Origin: Gadus chalcogrammus
Lineage: Eukaryota; Chordata; Actinopteri; Gadiformes; Gadidae
DNA: 64,000 nt
Reading direction: 5' to 3'
NCBI RefSeq assembly: GCF_026213295.1
Contig: NC_079426.1
Span: 27,879,102 to 27,943,101 of the forward strand
Below, piece after piece: positions 33,006 through 44,691 of the stretch (the first letter of the stretch is position 1; every line of letters begins with the position of its first letter). The position numbers were made by a program, and so were the translations under genes. The notes beneath the pieces are model-generated. The model saw only the letters and a program-made list of their open reading frames with translations. It was not told the DNA's origin and searched no databases.

Positions 33006-35207
33006 ATGGCGAGTCGAGAGGACTTTGACAGCGCAGTAAAGTTGGCATGTTTGGCTCTTTCCGTGGAAAATTGTAAAGATCTGCAAAATATTTGCTTACA
33101 ACATTTGCTGAGGAAGAAGGATGTTCTTGCCTGTTTTCCCACAGGCTATGGCAAAAGTTTTATATATCAAGCGTGGCCTATTGTGTGCAGCGAACTAGCA
33201 GGGGTAATGTTCAATCCGACCTCGGAGACTTGTAAACACAGTATTGTGTTGGTAGTTTGCCCATTGGTCGCAATTATGGAAGATCAGGTGAGAACCCTGC
33301 AGTCCAAGGGTATAGCTGCTGCTGTGTGTGGTAAAGATCCAGAAACTGACGAGAAAATAGCCGCCGGCCACTACTCAATCGTGTATGGATCAGCTGAAAC
33401 ACTCGTTGGAGATGACAAATGGAGAGCCATTTTACAGAAGGACGTTTTCCGAGAGCGATTGGTGGGGATTGCCGTGGACGAAGTGCACATCACCATCCAC
33501 TGGTAAAATCAAATTGTATCATATTGTAATGACCTCGCCGGTGACATAATGATGTCGAGTCATTAGTAGTTGAAGGTAGTTTTAATTAACTAAAAACCAG
33601 GTCACTGAAACCCGTAACATCGTAACCAACGGCAGAAAACCGACCCAAAACAAACCCCGGTTACCCCGGCAACCCCCAACACGGTCTCACTCGCGTGCAG
33701 GCCCCCACCCTCCTGTTCTTCCAAGGCCCTCCCCCAGCTGACCTAATGATTCGCCCCCTAACGGACAACGAAATATAATGCAACACATAACACACAAACT
33801 ATTTACTGTCCCAGGGTCGCTACAATATCCATTTAAGTTAACGGATTCATATTCAATGTTTTGGCTACTAGAATTGACATGTGTTGGTTTTCAAAAGAAG
33901 AGGAACAAACACAGCTGATCAATGATTAAACAAAACAATGTTATGATTTCACGCTGTCTTGTATGTTTTTTACTTAAAGGGGAGAAAGACAGGGGAATGA
34001 GGCTCCCTTCAGAGAGTGGTGCGGGAAAGTTGGAGAACTAAGGTCTCTTCTACCCACTTCAGTTCCACTCCTGGCAATGACTGCCACAGCCTCCAAAGCA
34101 ATGAGACAGAAGTTGAGGAACAATCTTGGTATGCAACAATGTATAGAGCTTGTTAAAAGCCCAAGCCGTGACAACATCCGGCTTGCAACCAAAAAGGTCT
34201 CCTCAGATCCAGCTATCACCTTTGCATGGCTTTGTGGGGAGCTGGAAAGTAAAGGCCCAAGGACAGAAAAGGTGGTAATATACTGTAAGAGTATAGCAGA
34301 GTGCTCAATGCTTTACTCTGATGTTTTCAAACTTACATTGGGCAAGCGTGCATATTACCCAGTAGGTGCCAAAGATGTGTCTGCAAATAGACTGGTCGAT
34401 ATGTATCATTCTGCAACACCAGAGGATGTCAAACTACATATTATGAACTCGCTCAAAGACCCAATGTCGCTTCTCAGAGTTGTAATCGCCACTTCAGCAC
34501 TTGGAATGGGTGTTGATTTCAAGGGTGTCAACAATGTAGTTCACAATGGGCCCCCAAGAAACATTGAGGCCTACATGCAAGCCTTTGGAAGAGCAGGGCG
34601 AGATGGTTCTCAGGCACATTCAATTATTTTATACCACGGCAGACAACTACAATGCCTATCCGATGAAATGCTCATGTATGTATCAGAGGCAAAACAGTGT
34701 ATGAGAGTTAAACTTCTTCAGCTGTTCGATGGTGAGAATACAAAGCCTCTTGCACTCAAACATGCATGTTGTAGCTTTTGTGCATTATCTTGTGATTGTC
34801 AAGACACCTGTGATGTACATGCAAGTCCACTGGAGAAACATGCAGGGGAAGGTTTGGTCCATAAAGATAGAACTGTCACAGATGAACAGAGAACCATTCT
34901 TCGTGAACGCTTACTGAGCATAACACATGACATGACACATCAAGGAGTTTGTGGGACACTCTCAGTTTATTCCACACAACAAACAGAAAAGAACACAGGA
35001 GAAATTGTTATCAAGGAAGTGATTGATTCAAGTAGTAGACTTTTCACATTGGTTGACATTTTTTGCAATGTACAAGTTTTTAAGGTTGATGAGGCCCAGG
35101 CAATACTGAACATAGTGTCAGAGGTTTTTTGTGATATAGAGGAATGCTATGAGGATGAAGAAAGCATAAATGTCGAAGATGAATTTGGAAACATGACATT
35201 GTTTTAA
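33006..35207 (+). CDS. RecQ-like superfamily II DNA helicase, two exons
   Basis: Exons 33006-33502 and 33980-35207 with a GT-AG intron of 477 nt splitting a tryptophan codon give a 574-aa protein. Helicase motifs are in order: I FPTGYGKSFIYQ (44-55), Ia CPLVAIMEDQV, II DEVH (about 157-160), III LAMTATAS (197-204), IV VVIYCKS (264-270), V VVIATSALGMGVDF (333-346), VI AFGRAGRDG (367-375). The box after motif II (ITIHWGERQGNEAPFREW) and a cysteine cluster CCSFCALSCDCQDTC are RecQ-like. The start was chosen at AGTATGGCG (33006); an upstream in-frame ATG at 32973 has poorer context. No internal stop. Helicases of this type are carried by AcademH transposons, probably to help strand separation during transposition or repair. 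Confidence 0.88.
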
Positions 35208-35702
35208 TAAGGCTTGTCAATGCTATGTAGTGGATGAAAACTACAGACAACAGCCTACAGTAAAGAAGATATGTAAGATAAGATAAGATATAGCATATAT
35301 ATACAATACATTTACAAATTTAAAATAAAATTATAGTACAAAACTATTTGAATAAGATAAAATAAAGATAAGATAAAACAAACATACTATATACATGTAA
35401 CTGTCCGTTTGTAGGTGACCTGTGTGTTAAGTAAATAAATAAATAAATAAATAAATAAGTATGATGAAATATGAGGGATAATATAAATATAAGTATAAAT
35501 ATAAATGTGCAGGGTCCCTGAAGTAATCGAAAGATTAATTAAATAAATAACAAATAACAAGGTTAACAATAGGTGCATCTTTAGGTGTGGGGTTTAGACC
35601 TTAATCAGGTCGGGAAAAAGGAGCTGTTGGGGCTTTGGGGACAGGGTGCACAAAGCTTTTAAGATGTGTTTTATGTGTAGGCCTACTGTTTAATTTGTCT
35701 CA
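35208..35702. other. Intergenic region between convergent helicase and transposase genes
   Basis: Contains GATAAGATAA repeats and an AAAT microsatellite (AAATAAATAAATAAATAAAT near 35431). Both genes end into this AT-rich spacer, which presumably supplies polyadenylation signals for both strands. Confidence 0.5.
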
Positions 35703-38700
35703 TTAAAAGCAGCCATTTACCTGTTTCAAATGTAATTTCTTTTTGTGCTCATTTATCCATTGCAGCACCCCAGCAGCGTTTAGCTGTTGCAACGGATTGG
35801 GGGTGGTATTTTTGAATGTGGTGTATGTTCTTCCTGGAGTAAATCTGAACACTTTGTTGTTTTGAAGAACTGCCACCATTTCCGAGATGTCAGCCTCTTT
35901 GTTCGGTTCTGCATGCAGTCCTGACTCTGGCTTGATTTCACAGTCCTGATCAAAGTTGGTCATCAACTCTGTTAGCTCACCAATGGTCCGACTTATTTCT
36001 TTGGCTATGTTGAACTGCATATTTGCCCCTTGTTTGGCCATCAGATCTTTTGTGAGCCGCACAAAATGTTCACAGTTCAGATCTAAGGCAATGTTGTTAC
36101 CAGCCCCACCACAAACATTTATGGTCCTGTTCCATGTGAGCCGATGTGCTACACTTGGACTCAGAAGGGCATGGACGTCGAGCTGCAGTTTGAGTGCCTC
36201 TAGGCTGTATTTGTTCCTACCTGCTTGTTTGAAGTGTAGCATTTTGTATTTCCAGAGGCGGACAGTCCTTTGTCCGTCACCTTCTTTAATGGAGTCCTGG
36301 AAATCCTGTTCCAGTAAGGCTAGCTTAAGGAACCCACTATGGTAGTTGAAGATCCCATCTGTGTATTGCCTGCCCTGGCTCTCCACTCCCCTGGTCGTCT
36401 TCTCTCCATGGTAAGCCATGAATATGTTGTGACAATTAATGACATGTTTTGTAAGCCCTGCATGGTCTTTAAATGCTGTACTTCTGCAGTCCTGAAAGTC
36501 ACACTTCACAGGTGTATTCTGGGCCTGTGGGTAAGCCTGTGTGTCCTCTTCATCTCCCGTTCCTCGGTCTGGCAGTACCATGTTGTCATTCATGACAAAC
36601 ATGTCAACTATATTTAAGAGTTGTGTGTGGATCCAGTTACCCTTCTCCAAGTCAGACTGGAAGGTTGCAGGTGGAGGGTGAGTCTTCGGTGTGTCTTTTG
36701 TATTCTCCATTGAAAAGTAGTGCATAGCAGCAGCAATGATGGAAGCATTGGTCACATCTCTGATGAATGTGTTGCTTGCTCTGTACTTATCCCCTAGAGC
36801 AGTTGCTGAAACATCTCTTCTGTTAATAATGTTCCGTAGTTGGTGCAGTGTACCCATGTCTGCATTAGATGTGGTCTTATAATATTCTTTGAGAATAAGA
36901 TCTGTGAAATTCATACTGCAATGAAAATCTGCGATCGCAGTGACAATGCCGTTTAGTCTACCGTGTAGTGTGTTTGCATTCTCCACTGATCGGAGGGCAG
37001 CATCAGCATTTTGTTTAGTTAGCTGATCTCCAGTAATGATGATTTTTACAGCTGGTTTCATAACATTTCCATTGACATCAGTAGGTACATAAGGGACATA
37101 TCTGTCATGTATGTAACCAAGGACTTTTATCATATCTGCTATGTTTTTTTCATCCGCATCAAAGAGTCCAAGGGGTGTTAGATCTGTTTTTTTGGTCATT
37201 TCAGACGAGAATGCATGTGGTATGTGCCACTGAAGGAGGTCTCTGAATGGGCTGAGGCATTGAAGGTGGGATACCAACACTCTTCCTATCAGTTCAGCAA
37301 ATTCTTTCCTGAGATGGTCTTTGTCATTCTGATTGGGTAGTATGTCTGTTAGTGGGACTTCTAGCACAGACCTTCTGTTTTCTTGTGGCAGATGAGTTGC
37401 ACTGACTCTCTCCTCATTACCAACCATTATCATCCAATGGTACATTTTTTTTTGGTTGATCATTGTTATTGTATGAGGGGTCACACTGCGATCCAAGTTA
37501 TCAATTGTAATCTGGAGTGGAAATTGAATCGAATTGATATGTAAACAAAGAATAAAATTTGACACTTATCTGAATTTACAGAAGAGTTGATGGGATGTGA
37601 CAGTAAAAAAAAAACTACTACAAATTTTGACAAAAAATAAAAAGGTTTGACATGCACACTCAACACTCACAGACTTTACCAACCTGATTTGTAGCATGAG
37701 GATGCACGGCGGTCTGAGGTAGATCTTTTCCACTGAGCAGAAGAGGTGTGGAGGTACCTGCTGCATTATTTTCCTCACTGGGCTGGCACAACAAAGAAAC
37801 AGAGTGAACCGTATGTAAATATCAAAATCCACTCTGTATAAGCATAGCAGGATGAATCGGCTACTTTAGAGCCATCACGTCACTCTTTTATGTGATCTAT
37901 TTATAGATTCGCATGGTGTCATGACATCAGATTCTATCCAAATGGATGGATCATGCTCTGGAGGTGTCGTGCTGCTTTCAGTGTTGTCCTGTGGTAAACA
38001 CATTTAGTAGTGTTTATTACATAATACCTGATAATGTTTCATGTGGTGTATCTTCATAACTTGTTTATTTTGTAATACAACTTGCCTGGCATTCATCCGA
38101 GTTTAGCAGCTCTGGCGTAAACTCTCCATCTGCTCCTCCAGAGGCAGGGCTTAATGATGTATACTGTTTGCATATATCATCTTTCCATTTGAGGAACTTG
38201 CTGTCCCATGCTTGTGCAATTTCTTTCAGCTTTGCAAGAGCCCTTCCATCAGATATACAGATACCCAATCGATTTAACCGTTGAAAACAACGTCTTTTGG
38301 CCCCTCCACGACACATAACCAGAGCATTCCGATACATATGTGCCGTCATTGACTGGCAGCGTGCTTGTAGGAGCATCGACCCAGCCATTGGTAATTTGAA
38401 TTTATTTGTCTTGCTGTGAGACAGAGGCCGTGTTCCTGAATCAGTGACCTCCGTGGAGACTGAACTTGCAGACTCTAAAAACTTAAGAAAGGTTGGTGCG
38501 TTCCTCCTCCACTCTTCAACAACATCCATCATTTTAAAGTCCTTTAAATCGTTGATGCTATTCTTTCGGAGAACTGACTTGAATTTCAGGCTTGTTAGCT
38601 TCTTGCACTCCTTTTTCACAACATTAAGCACTTCTCGCACCACTGCATCAGACATGCCCGGGACAGACATAAAGGCATGTGGAAGTCTGTTGAGACGTCC

Positions 38701-40777
38701 TTGAACAATATGTTCCAGAACAAGCTCCAAGGATCCTTTTACAATCCGACTTCTCCTGCTGTGTGCCGTTGTTATGATGACCTTTAAAAACAAAGGAATA
38801 CATGTGTCAATGAGTGGTCTTAACAACTGTAACCACCTTCTATATCATTTCATAATACATAATATATATATTTTCATAATAATTTTCTTTATGATTCCTT
38901 AATTACTGAGCATTACATATTTAAATGTGATGTTCAGTTTAACGAAGTGTTTCTGGGATGCGTTTCACAACAAACCTTTGCTATTTTAGGCACTCTTTTG
39001 CTTCCAGTAGTTGATGCACCATGACCAACTACAGGCTGTAGTTGTGGCTGAAGTGGTGGCAGTGGCACCTGAGGTGGAGGTGTCTGTGGCAGTGGCAGTG
39101 TTTGAAGCTGTGGCTGAGGCCTATCCTCCAGACTAGAGACAGCAGCCTAAAATGGAGAAGAACAACATGTAACATGTTTTAACTAAGCCTTGCTTCCAAT
39201 ACCACATTTCCTATTTCCATGACATTTGATATCAAGATTATCTGGTCGAAATTTAAGAGTAAATTTACCACTAGCTTATTTCTCTACAAGATTTATGTGT
39301 ACATATGTTGTGAAATGCTAACCTGAACTGAGTGTGCAGACCAAACCACTGGCACCACAGTTTCAACTTTCCTTCTCTCTGCTCCTTCAGTAGCTGGCTG
39401 AGTTACATGTTGGGACTGGGGGAAAAAGATAACTTCATTATAGGCATAATTATGTTGGTGACAGTTATTATCTGTATTTGTTTAACTTATTATAAAAGAT
39501 TATTAATGAAATCAAAGTGTAAAAAGTTAGGGGGTGATGCTGTTATGGAAATGAAAAAGCAAAGATGGTAAGTGACAAAATACTGAAGGACATAGAAGCA
39601 TAACATATAGAAACTTTATTAATGATAAGATAGTTAAGTTAGTTACGGCTTTAATTAAGGACTAATTACATGATTTAGTGAAAGGCAAGAGGTGAGATGT
39701 ATTAACACAAAAAAAGCGCTACAAAGTTGTTAAATTTGAACACATAAGGGGAAAATAGTCTAAGGCAAGTGAAAAAATATGTATGCCAAGAAGAAGCTTG
39801 AGATGGGGTTAGTACATGGTGATTTTGATTAAGTAGAATGTGTTTTTTAAAAGGTATGATACAAAAAAGTTGAGATTCTCCCTTATAGTTCCAAAAGGCA
39901 CGCCATTTGAGGTGAGGTACGTCAGGACGAGGAATACCCCAAACATTGAGGTTTTGTAGGACTTGGGGAGAAAATAAAAATTATTGTTTATTTATTTATG
40001 AAATAAATAAAAACTGATTTGAAGCTATAAGCTAAACCTTATTATAAAAACATAATAGTATTTGGACTCATATCTACGTGTACATGCAGGTTAAATAGAG
40101 TAACATTAACACATCTCTGGACAGTATAACATTGTTTTCCAAAGAGACACATGAATGGCAGTTGGTGGTAAATGGCCTACAGACAAGTTTTCGAAATTGT
40201 TTGTGGAACTAGACATCCAATCTTGTTTAATTTTAATGTAATGTAATTACTGATTACTGACTATCTGATTTCATTACAATGGCAGGATCACAACAAAGCC
40301 TATTTTGACATTACCTTGGAAAAGCCCAGACTCCGTCTGGCAGGATTCTCCCCGGGGACGATGCGTTTGCGGTCACGACTATCGCCGGTTGGTGTGGATT
40401 TGGCGTTTCAATCTGACAGCGGCATGAGCGTCTGACATGGATTTAACCAATGAACCGATCCTTTCCACTTCACAATGGCTCCTACGATATTGCTTAAGTA
40501 GTGTTCTACAAGAACCACATATAAATGTTAAAAAGTCGTTCGTTTTTATAGGTCCCGTGAGCTCCTCAAGGGCCAAAGTGTATGGTGGCTTGAAATCATC
40601 GTGACACAGAATCAAACGATGTTTGTTCTTTTTATCTATAAAATTATCCCCACATAGGCGACATACATCGTTCATTTTTTTTTGTGGCGTTTGGGATTGA
40701 GACATTTCTGACAGCCTCTGAACGTCAAGAAGTTCCGTCAAAATAATTTCCCCCCCGGCACTATTTTGCATGGACAC
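35703..40777 (-). pseudogene. Academ transposase gene, seven exons, one frameshift
   Basis: Exons (minus strand): 40777-40315, 39415-39323, 39146-38976, 38781-38086, 37988-37884, 37782-37684, 37511-35703. All later exons are multiples of 3 and all introns fall in phase 0; the intron after exon 4 uses GC (CAG/GCAAGT). Exon 1 has a cysteine-rich head (CRLCGDNF, ICGSC) and one extra base in the A run at 40399-40401. Exon 3 is proline/glutamine-rich. Exon 4 has the Academ N-terminal region (LNRLGICISDGRALAKL). Exon 7 has TIDNLDRSV, KIIITGDQLT and LDLNCEHFVRL, the conserved blocks of DUF6589/Academ transposases that likely supply the D, D and E catalytic residues, with a zinc finger between (CDFQDCRSTAF...HVINCH). 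Total about 1,144 codons. Confidence 0.82.
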
Positions 40778-40935
40778 CGCTGCTGCTTCCCGGGCTTAGC
40801 CCCGCCCTAGACGATTGTGATTGGTTTAAAGAAATAAAAACAGGCCCGCCCAGTTTCCCAACGGATAGACGGCTCGAGGTAGCGTGGCTCCAGACCATTC
40901 TACTTGCTGTAGTTTGGTCTGGCTTTGCGAGACTA
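40778..40935 (-). promoter_or_regulatory. Probable promoter of the Academ transposase gene
   Basis: Upstream of exon 1 are a GC box (minus strand GGGCGGGG, 40801-40808) and a CCAAT-type box (plus ATTGGTTT, about 40820). The region reaches to the element end. Inferred from motifs only. Confidence 0.4.
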
Positions 40936-41368
40936 TTACCAACCTAAAACAGTTACAACTACACGCTACTTAGTTGAGTTGATGGGTAATAGTGGAGGTT
41001 TTACTTGGTACATCAGCTGTAATTCCTCTGTATTTACCTTCTTATTACCAGTGGTAATTACACAGTAATACACTATAATTTACCGGATAATTCCTCTGTA
41101 TTTACCTTCTTATTACGAGTGGTAATTACCCAGTAGTACACTATGATTTACCATGTATTTACCGGGTAACTACCTCTGTATTTACCTTCTTATTACCAGT
41201 GGTAATTACCCAGTAATACACTACGATTTACCATGTATTTACCGGGTAACTACCTCTGTATTTACCTTCTTATTACCAGTGGTAATTACCCAGTAATACA
41301 CTATAATTTACCATGTATGTACCGGGTAAATACCTAGTAATTAGGGGACTGTAAAAGGAAGGGTTACC
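40936..41368. repeat. Right terminal inverted repeat of copy B
   Basis: Inverted partner of 30646-31075, ending TACAGTCCCC-complement then GGGTTACC at 41368, with about four subterminal units. Confidence 0.85.
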
Positions 41369-41459
41369 AAACCTCAACCCTCTCGACCTCCGGCTGCTCT
41401 GACATGGTGCTAATATATGCTAAGTCATGGACCGATGTAAAGTCAACACAGGTGAATTG

Positions 41460-42250
41460 TGTGAATGATGATTTGAATGACAACGACCTGCTCCGCTCCC
41501 ACCTAAAGCGGGAGGCGGTCCTATAATTTGTCATTACAGATATCTGAAACGTCATTTTGCCTAGTCAAAACTCAAATTCAAGATATCTGTAATTCGATTT
41601 TGACTAGGCGGAATGAAAGTTACAGATATTTTAGATATCTCTAATCAAAATTCCTTTCAAGATATCTATAACTTGATATAATTGATATTACTTGATAATT
41701 GTAGATATCTATTAATAGATATCTACAATTAAATTATGACTATCCCTAACTCCCGTTTGAGATATCTACAACGTCATTTTGACTAGTCGTAACTTCAGTT
41801 AGAGATAGCTACAACGTCATTTCGCCTAGTCAAAACTTAATTTAAGATATCTGAAAAGGGACATGTAGATATCTTGAATTGTATGGCAAGCCGAATTGTC
41901 ATTTATTAACTAAGTTTGTCTATCCTGAATTAACATTGTAGATATCAACAACTTCTTTCTGACTAGTCGTAATTACATTTTGAATAGTTGGAATTTTGAT
42001 ACAAGATATCTGTAACGTAATTGTGACTAGTCGAAACGACAGATAGAGATATCTGTAATTCAGTTTTGACTAGGCAAAACTAAATTACAGATATCTGCAA
42101 TGACGTCACGGAAAAAGACATTCAACTCGTCACACATCTTAAATGACAATTGCAGATATCTGTAATTCAGTTTTGACTAGGCAGAATGAAAGATAAAGAT
42201 ATCTCAAACGTCATTTGAGTGCGAATTAATGGGCGTGACGTTTTAGATAT
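41460..42250. repeat. Palindromic AGATATCT / GACTAGTC array 1
   Basis: A degenerate unit of about 41 bp, of the form AGATATCTACAACGTCATTT then TGACTAGTCGTAACTC, repeats many times. Each unit holds two palindromes, AGATATCT and (G)ACTAGT(C). It is preceded by an 85-bp segment (from 41460) that also precedes array 2. Confidence 0.8.
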
Positions 42251-42327
42251 CCAGAAATACGTAATTTCCCATGCCGCCATAATCAAAGAAGAAATTGGTT
42301 CGTTTCCTTATTTCTAGGAGAAAGGAG

Positions 42328-43532
42328 CAGTGGCGTCTTTGCATTAGGGGCCAGTGGGGCACGGCCCCACCAGAGAACGCTGCCGTGCAGGGCACGATTA
42401 TACTTTTCTTTTTTTTTTCAAAAATGTCATTGAGCATAAGTTAATAATACATTAATTGTTAATAATTAATTACATGTCCGCAGTTTTAATTTGATGAACG
42501 CAATTGTTGTAGTGTAGTAGTTGTGTGTGAAATAGTTCGTTGCTCCGTCTCGTCTGTTCCGCTCGGTGGGGCACAGCCGAGATGGCCCCGTCTGCTGCAG
42601 TGTAGAAAACTGGTGCTGTTGCACGAGCAAGCGCGTGCGCAGCGCCCGCTTCTGTTTCGGCGGTGGGGCCAGAAGTTTAGTGCCCCAAAGCTCTTCTCAT
42701 TGGCTGATTTGTAGAAAGGGCGGGGTTTACGGCGGGAGCCGATCAGATCTTGCTAGCTGGCTAACGTAGTTACTGTTACAGTTACTGTTACAGTAAATAA
42801 CAAATGGACGTTTCATTCATTAAATGATGAATCGTGTTGAGTATCTGTCTCATGTGAGATTTAGCAATTTAACAGAAGTTGGAGATAAAACGTTTGGGAC
42901 CACATCGCCCGACGGATTTAATCATTATTCAAGAGGGAAAGGACAAGAATAGATCGTTCAACCAGGAGTGGTTCAAGCGGAAGAAAATGCTTGTGTTTCA
43001 CCTCAGCCACACAAAGGAGACCAGACAGCACTGTCCTTAAAGCACAGGTAATTACCATCTTAGCCCAAACTTACTTAAATTTTCACCCAGGATTATCCAG
43101 GTCTGAATAGGCAACCACTCTATCAGGCTAGATTCATTGTTAATTGTACAGTATGGTGGCCTGCAAACTTAATGCAACTTAAACCATACTTCTTCTTTTT
43201 TTGGTATATTGTGAGTGGTGGCTTTGTATATTGATTGCTGTGTAAAGGGTGTGCGCCGTTGTGTTTTTATTGTTGCCACGTTGTTGTTTTCTTGAGTTTT
43301 GATATTGTGAGATCTTGAACGCTGCCATTTGGTTGTGCTATTGCTATAATAGCCTAATATATGTCGTCAGATTCGCGTTTGAGTGATGGCATTATTCAGC
43401 TGCAATTTTGGTCCCCTCTGTCACTTGCTACTGTTTTTGTTGTGATGGTAGTAATATGTGGTATTTCTGGATTGCGTTATAATATTTTCCTGCATGGGCC
43501 CCACCAGAGTTTCCAAACCAAAATCGCCACTG
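42328..43532. mobile_element. Non-autonomous hAT element with 8-bp duplication GAAAGGAG
   Basis: Starts CAGTGGCGTCTTTGCATTAG and ends AAATCGCCACTG. The duplication GAAAGGAG lies at 42320-42327 and 43533-43540. No transposase frame is supported. It separates array 1 from array 2. Confidence 0.9.
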
Positions 43533-43547
43533 GAAAGGAGCAGTTAT

Positions 43548-43664
43548 GGCGTTGGCTGTAATTGAAAAAAACATCAGAAAATGCCATGAAATTGAACGAG
43601 TGAATGATGATTTGAATGACAACGACCTGCTCCGCTCCCGCCTAAAGCGGGAGGCGGTCCTATA
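43548..43664 (+). CDS. Short open frame before array 2 (38 aa)
   Basis: ATG at 43548 encodes MALAVIEKNIRKCHEIERVN then DDLNDNDLLRSRLKREAVL and stops at TAA. The last 20 or so residues are repeated with one change before array 1 (41460-41526), including the same stop codon. The peptide is charged and helical-looking. It could be the last exon of a transposon gene whose 3' part is the array. Function unknown. Confidence 0.35.
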
Positions 43665-44240
43665 ATTTGTCATTAGAGATATCTGAAACGTCATTTTGCC
43701 TAGTCAAAACTCAAATTCAAGATATCTGTAATTCGATTTTGACTAGGCGGAATGAAAGTTACAGATATCTATATCTCTAATCAAAATCCCTTTCAAGATA
43801 TCTATAACTTCATAATAGATATCTACAACTTCATTTTGACTAGTCGTAACTCAGGTTAGAGATATCTACAACGTCAATTTGACTAGTCATAACTCCAGTT
43901 AGAGATATCTACAACGTCATTTCGCCTAGTCAAAACTTGATTTAAGATATCTGAAAAGGGACATGTAGATATCTTGAATTGAGGTGAATTAAAGATATCT
44001 TGAACTGGAATTATGACTAGTCAGAATCAAATTGTAGATATCTCAAACTGGAATTACATATATCTCCAATTCAGTTGCAGATATCCGTAATTCACAAAGT
44101 GGATATCCCCAACTGAATTGTAGATATCTGCAATGAGAAACCCCATAGACATGATTGACGTAAATGACGTAATTTCTCCTAGGAGGAATGTCTTTGTGGA
44201 TATCTGAAATGACAATTGTGGATAGGAGGAATTTAGTTGC
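43665..44240. repeat. Palindromic AGATATCT / GACTAGTC array 2
   Basis: Same degenerate unit and same 5' neighbour as array 1, so the two are diverged copies of one repeat about 2.1 kb apart. The last part (43990-44240) is more diverged (GTGGATATCC, GGAGGAATTT). Confidence 0.8.
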
Positions 44241-44639
44241 GGATATCCAAAAGGCTAACTTGCACCTGTTGAGGCGGCATGCTCCGGTTGAGCTGCTCTT
44301 TAGCATTGCACTAACCGGGGCTTACAGAGCCTGTCTCTTCCCGTCCTATTAACTGTACTTATGGGAGAGAGCCCGATTAAATCCGGATATTTTAATAAAT
44401 TGGGTGTTATAGGTTTTAAACAAAATGTCAGAGTGGTTTGAATGACAGAAGCTCCGCTAGCTCGATGCTAAAGTGCTAACCGGAGCTAACAGCCTGTCCC
44501 CTCCCGTCCTATTAACTGTATTTATGGCTATGCCTTTTTATCTTTTTAATATGACCAAACACAATGGCCAGGGGACCAGCATCCTTTCGTAACTGATAAA
44601 CAAAATAATCTTTGAGTTCTACATGTTCTAGAAATGTTC
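44241..44639. repeat. Duplicated segment, no gene
   Basis: A stretch of about 55 bp ending TCCCGTCCTATTAACTGTA occurs at about 44307-44360 and again at 44470-44525. Nothing else is recognised. Confidence 0.5.
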
Positions 44640-44691
44640 ATTCATTGACAACTAATGTTTATTTTCTTGTCTTCTGATTCTTTATTACAGT

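Larger units (their letters stand above)
32881..40935. mobile_element. Academ DNA transposon with helicase (AcademH type), 8.06 kb
   Basis: Homology to the surrounding GGTAAC element stops at 32880 and resumes at 40936. Both ends start TAGTCT when read inwards (TAGTCTGGCTGAAC and TAGTCTCGCAAAGCC), but similarity beyond six bases is weak. Two genes point inwards from the ends: a superfamily II helicase (plus strand) and an Academ transposase (minus strand), the gene pair of the AcademH lineage. About 290 bp of the outer element (compare 5337-5627) is absent at the junction and no 3-4 bp duplication is visible, so insertion came with a deletion or the ends lie slightly elsewhere. Confidence 0.75.
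30646..41368. mobile_element. GGTAAC-family element, copy B, carrying an Academ element
   Basis: Ends are perfect inverted copies: GGTAACCCTTCCTTTTACAG at 30646 and its complement ending at 41368. From the left: subterminal TTACC/GGTAA repeats, inverted 170-bp units (31260-32040), a central unique region with a short exon-like frame, direct 170-bp units (32568-32880), the 8-kb Academ element (32881-40935), then the right terminal repeats (40936-41368). Apart from the inserted genes it is a large fold-back element. No target duplication could be recognised. The superfamily of the outer element is unknown. Confidence 0.75.

Noticed and set aside
30646..41368. Maverick/Polinton or Helentron identity for the large element
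   Set aside because: No DNA polymerase, ATPase, capsid or Rep domain. The genes present are an Academ-type transposase and a RecQ-like helicase.
41528..44240. CRISPR-like array
   Set aside because: Units are degenerate, palindromic and contiguous without unique spacers of fixed length, in a clearly eukaryotic transposon context.
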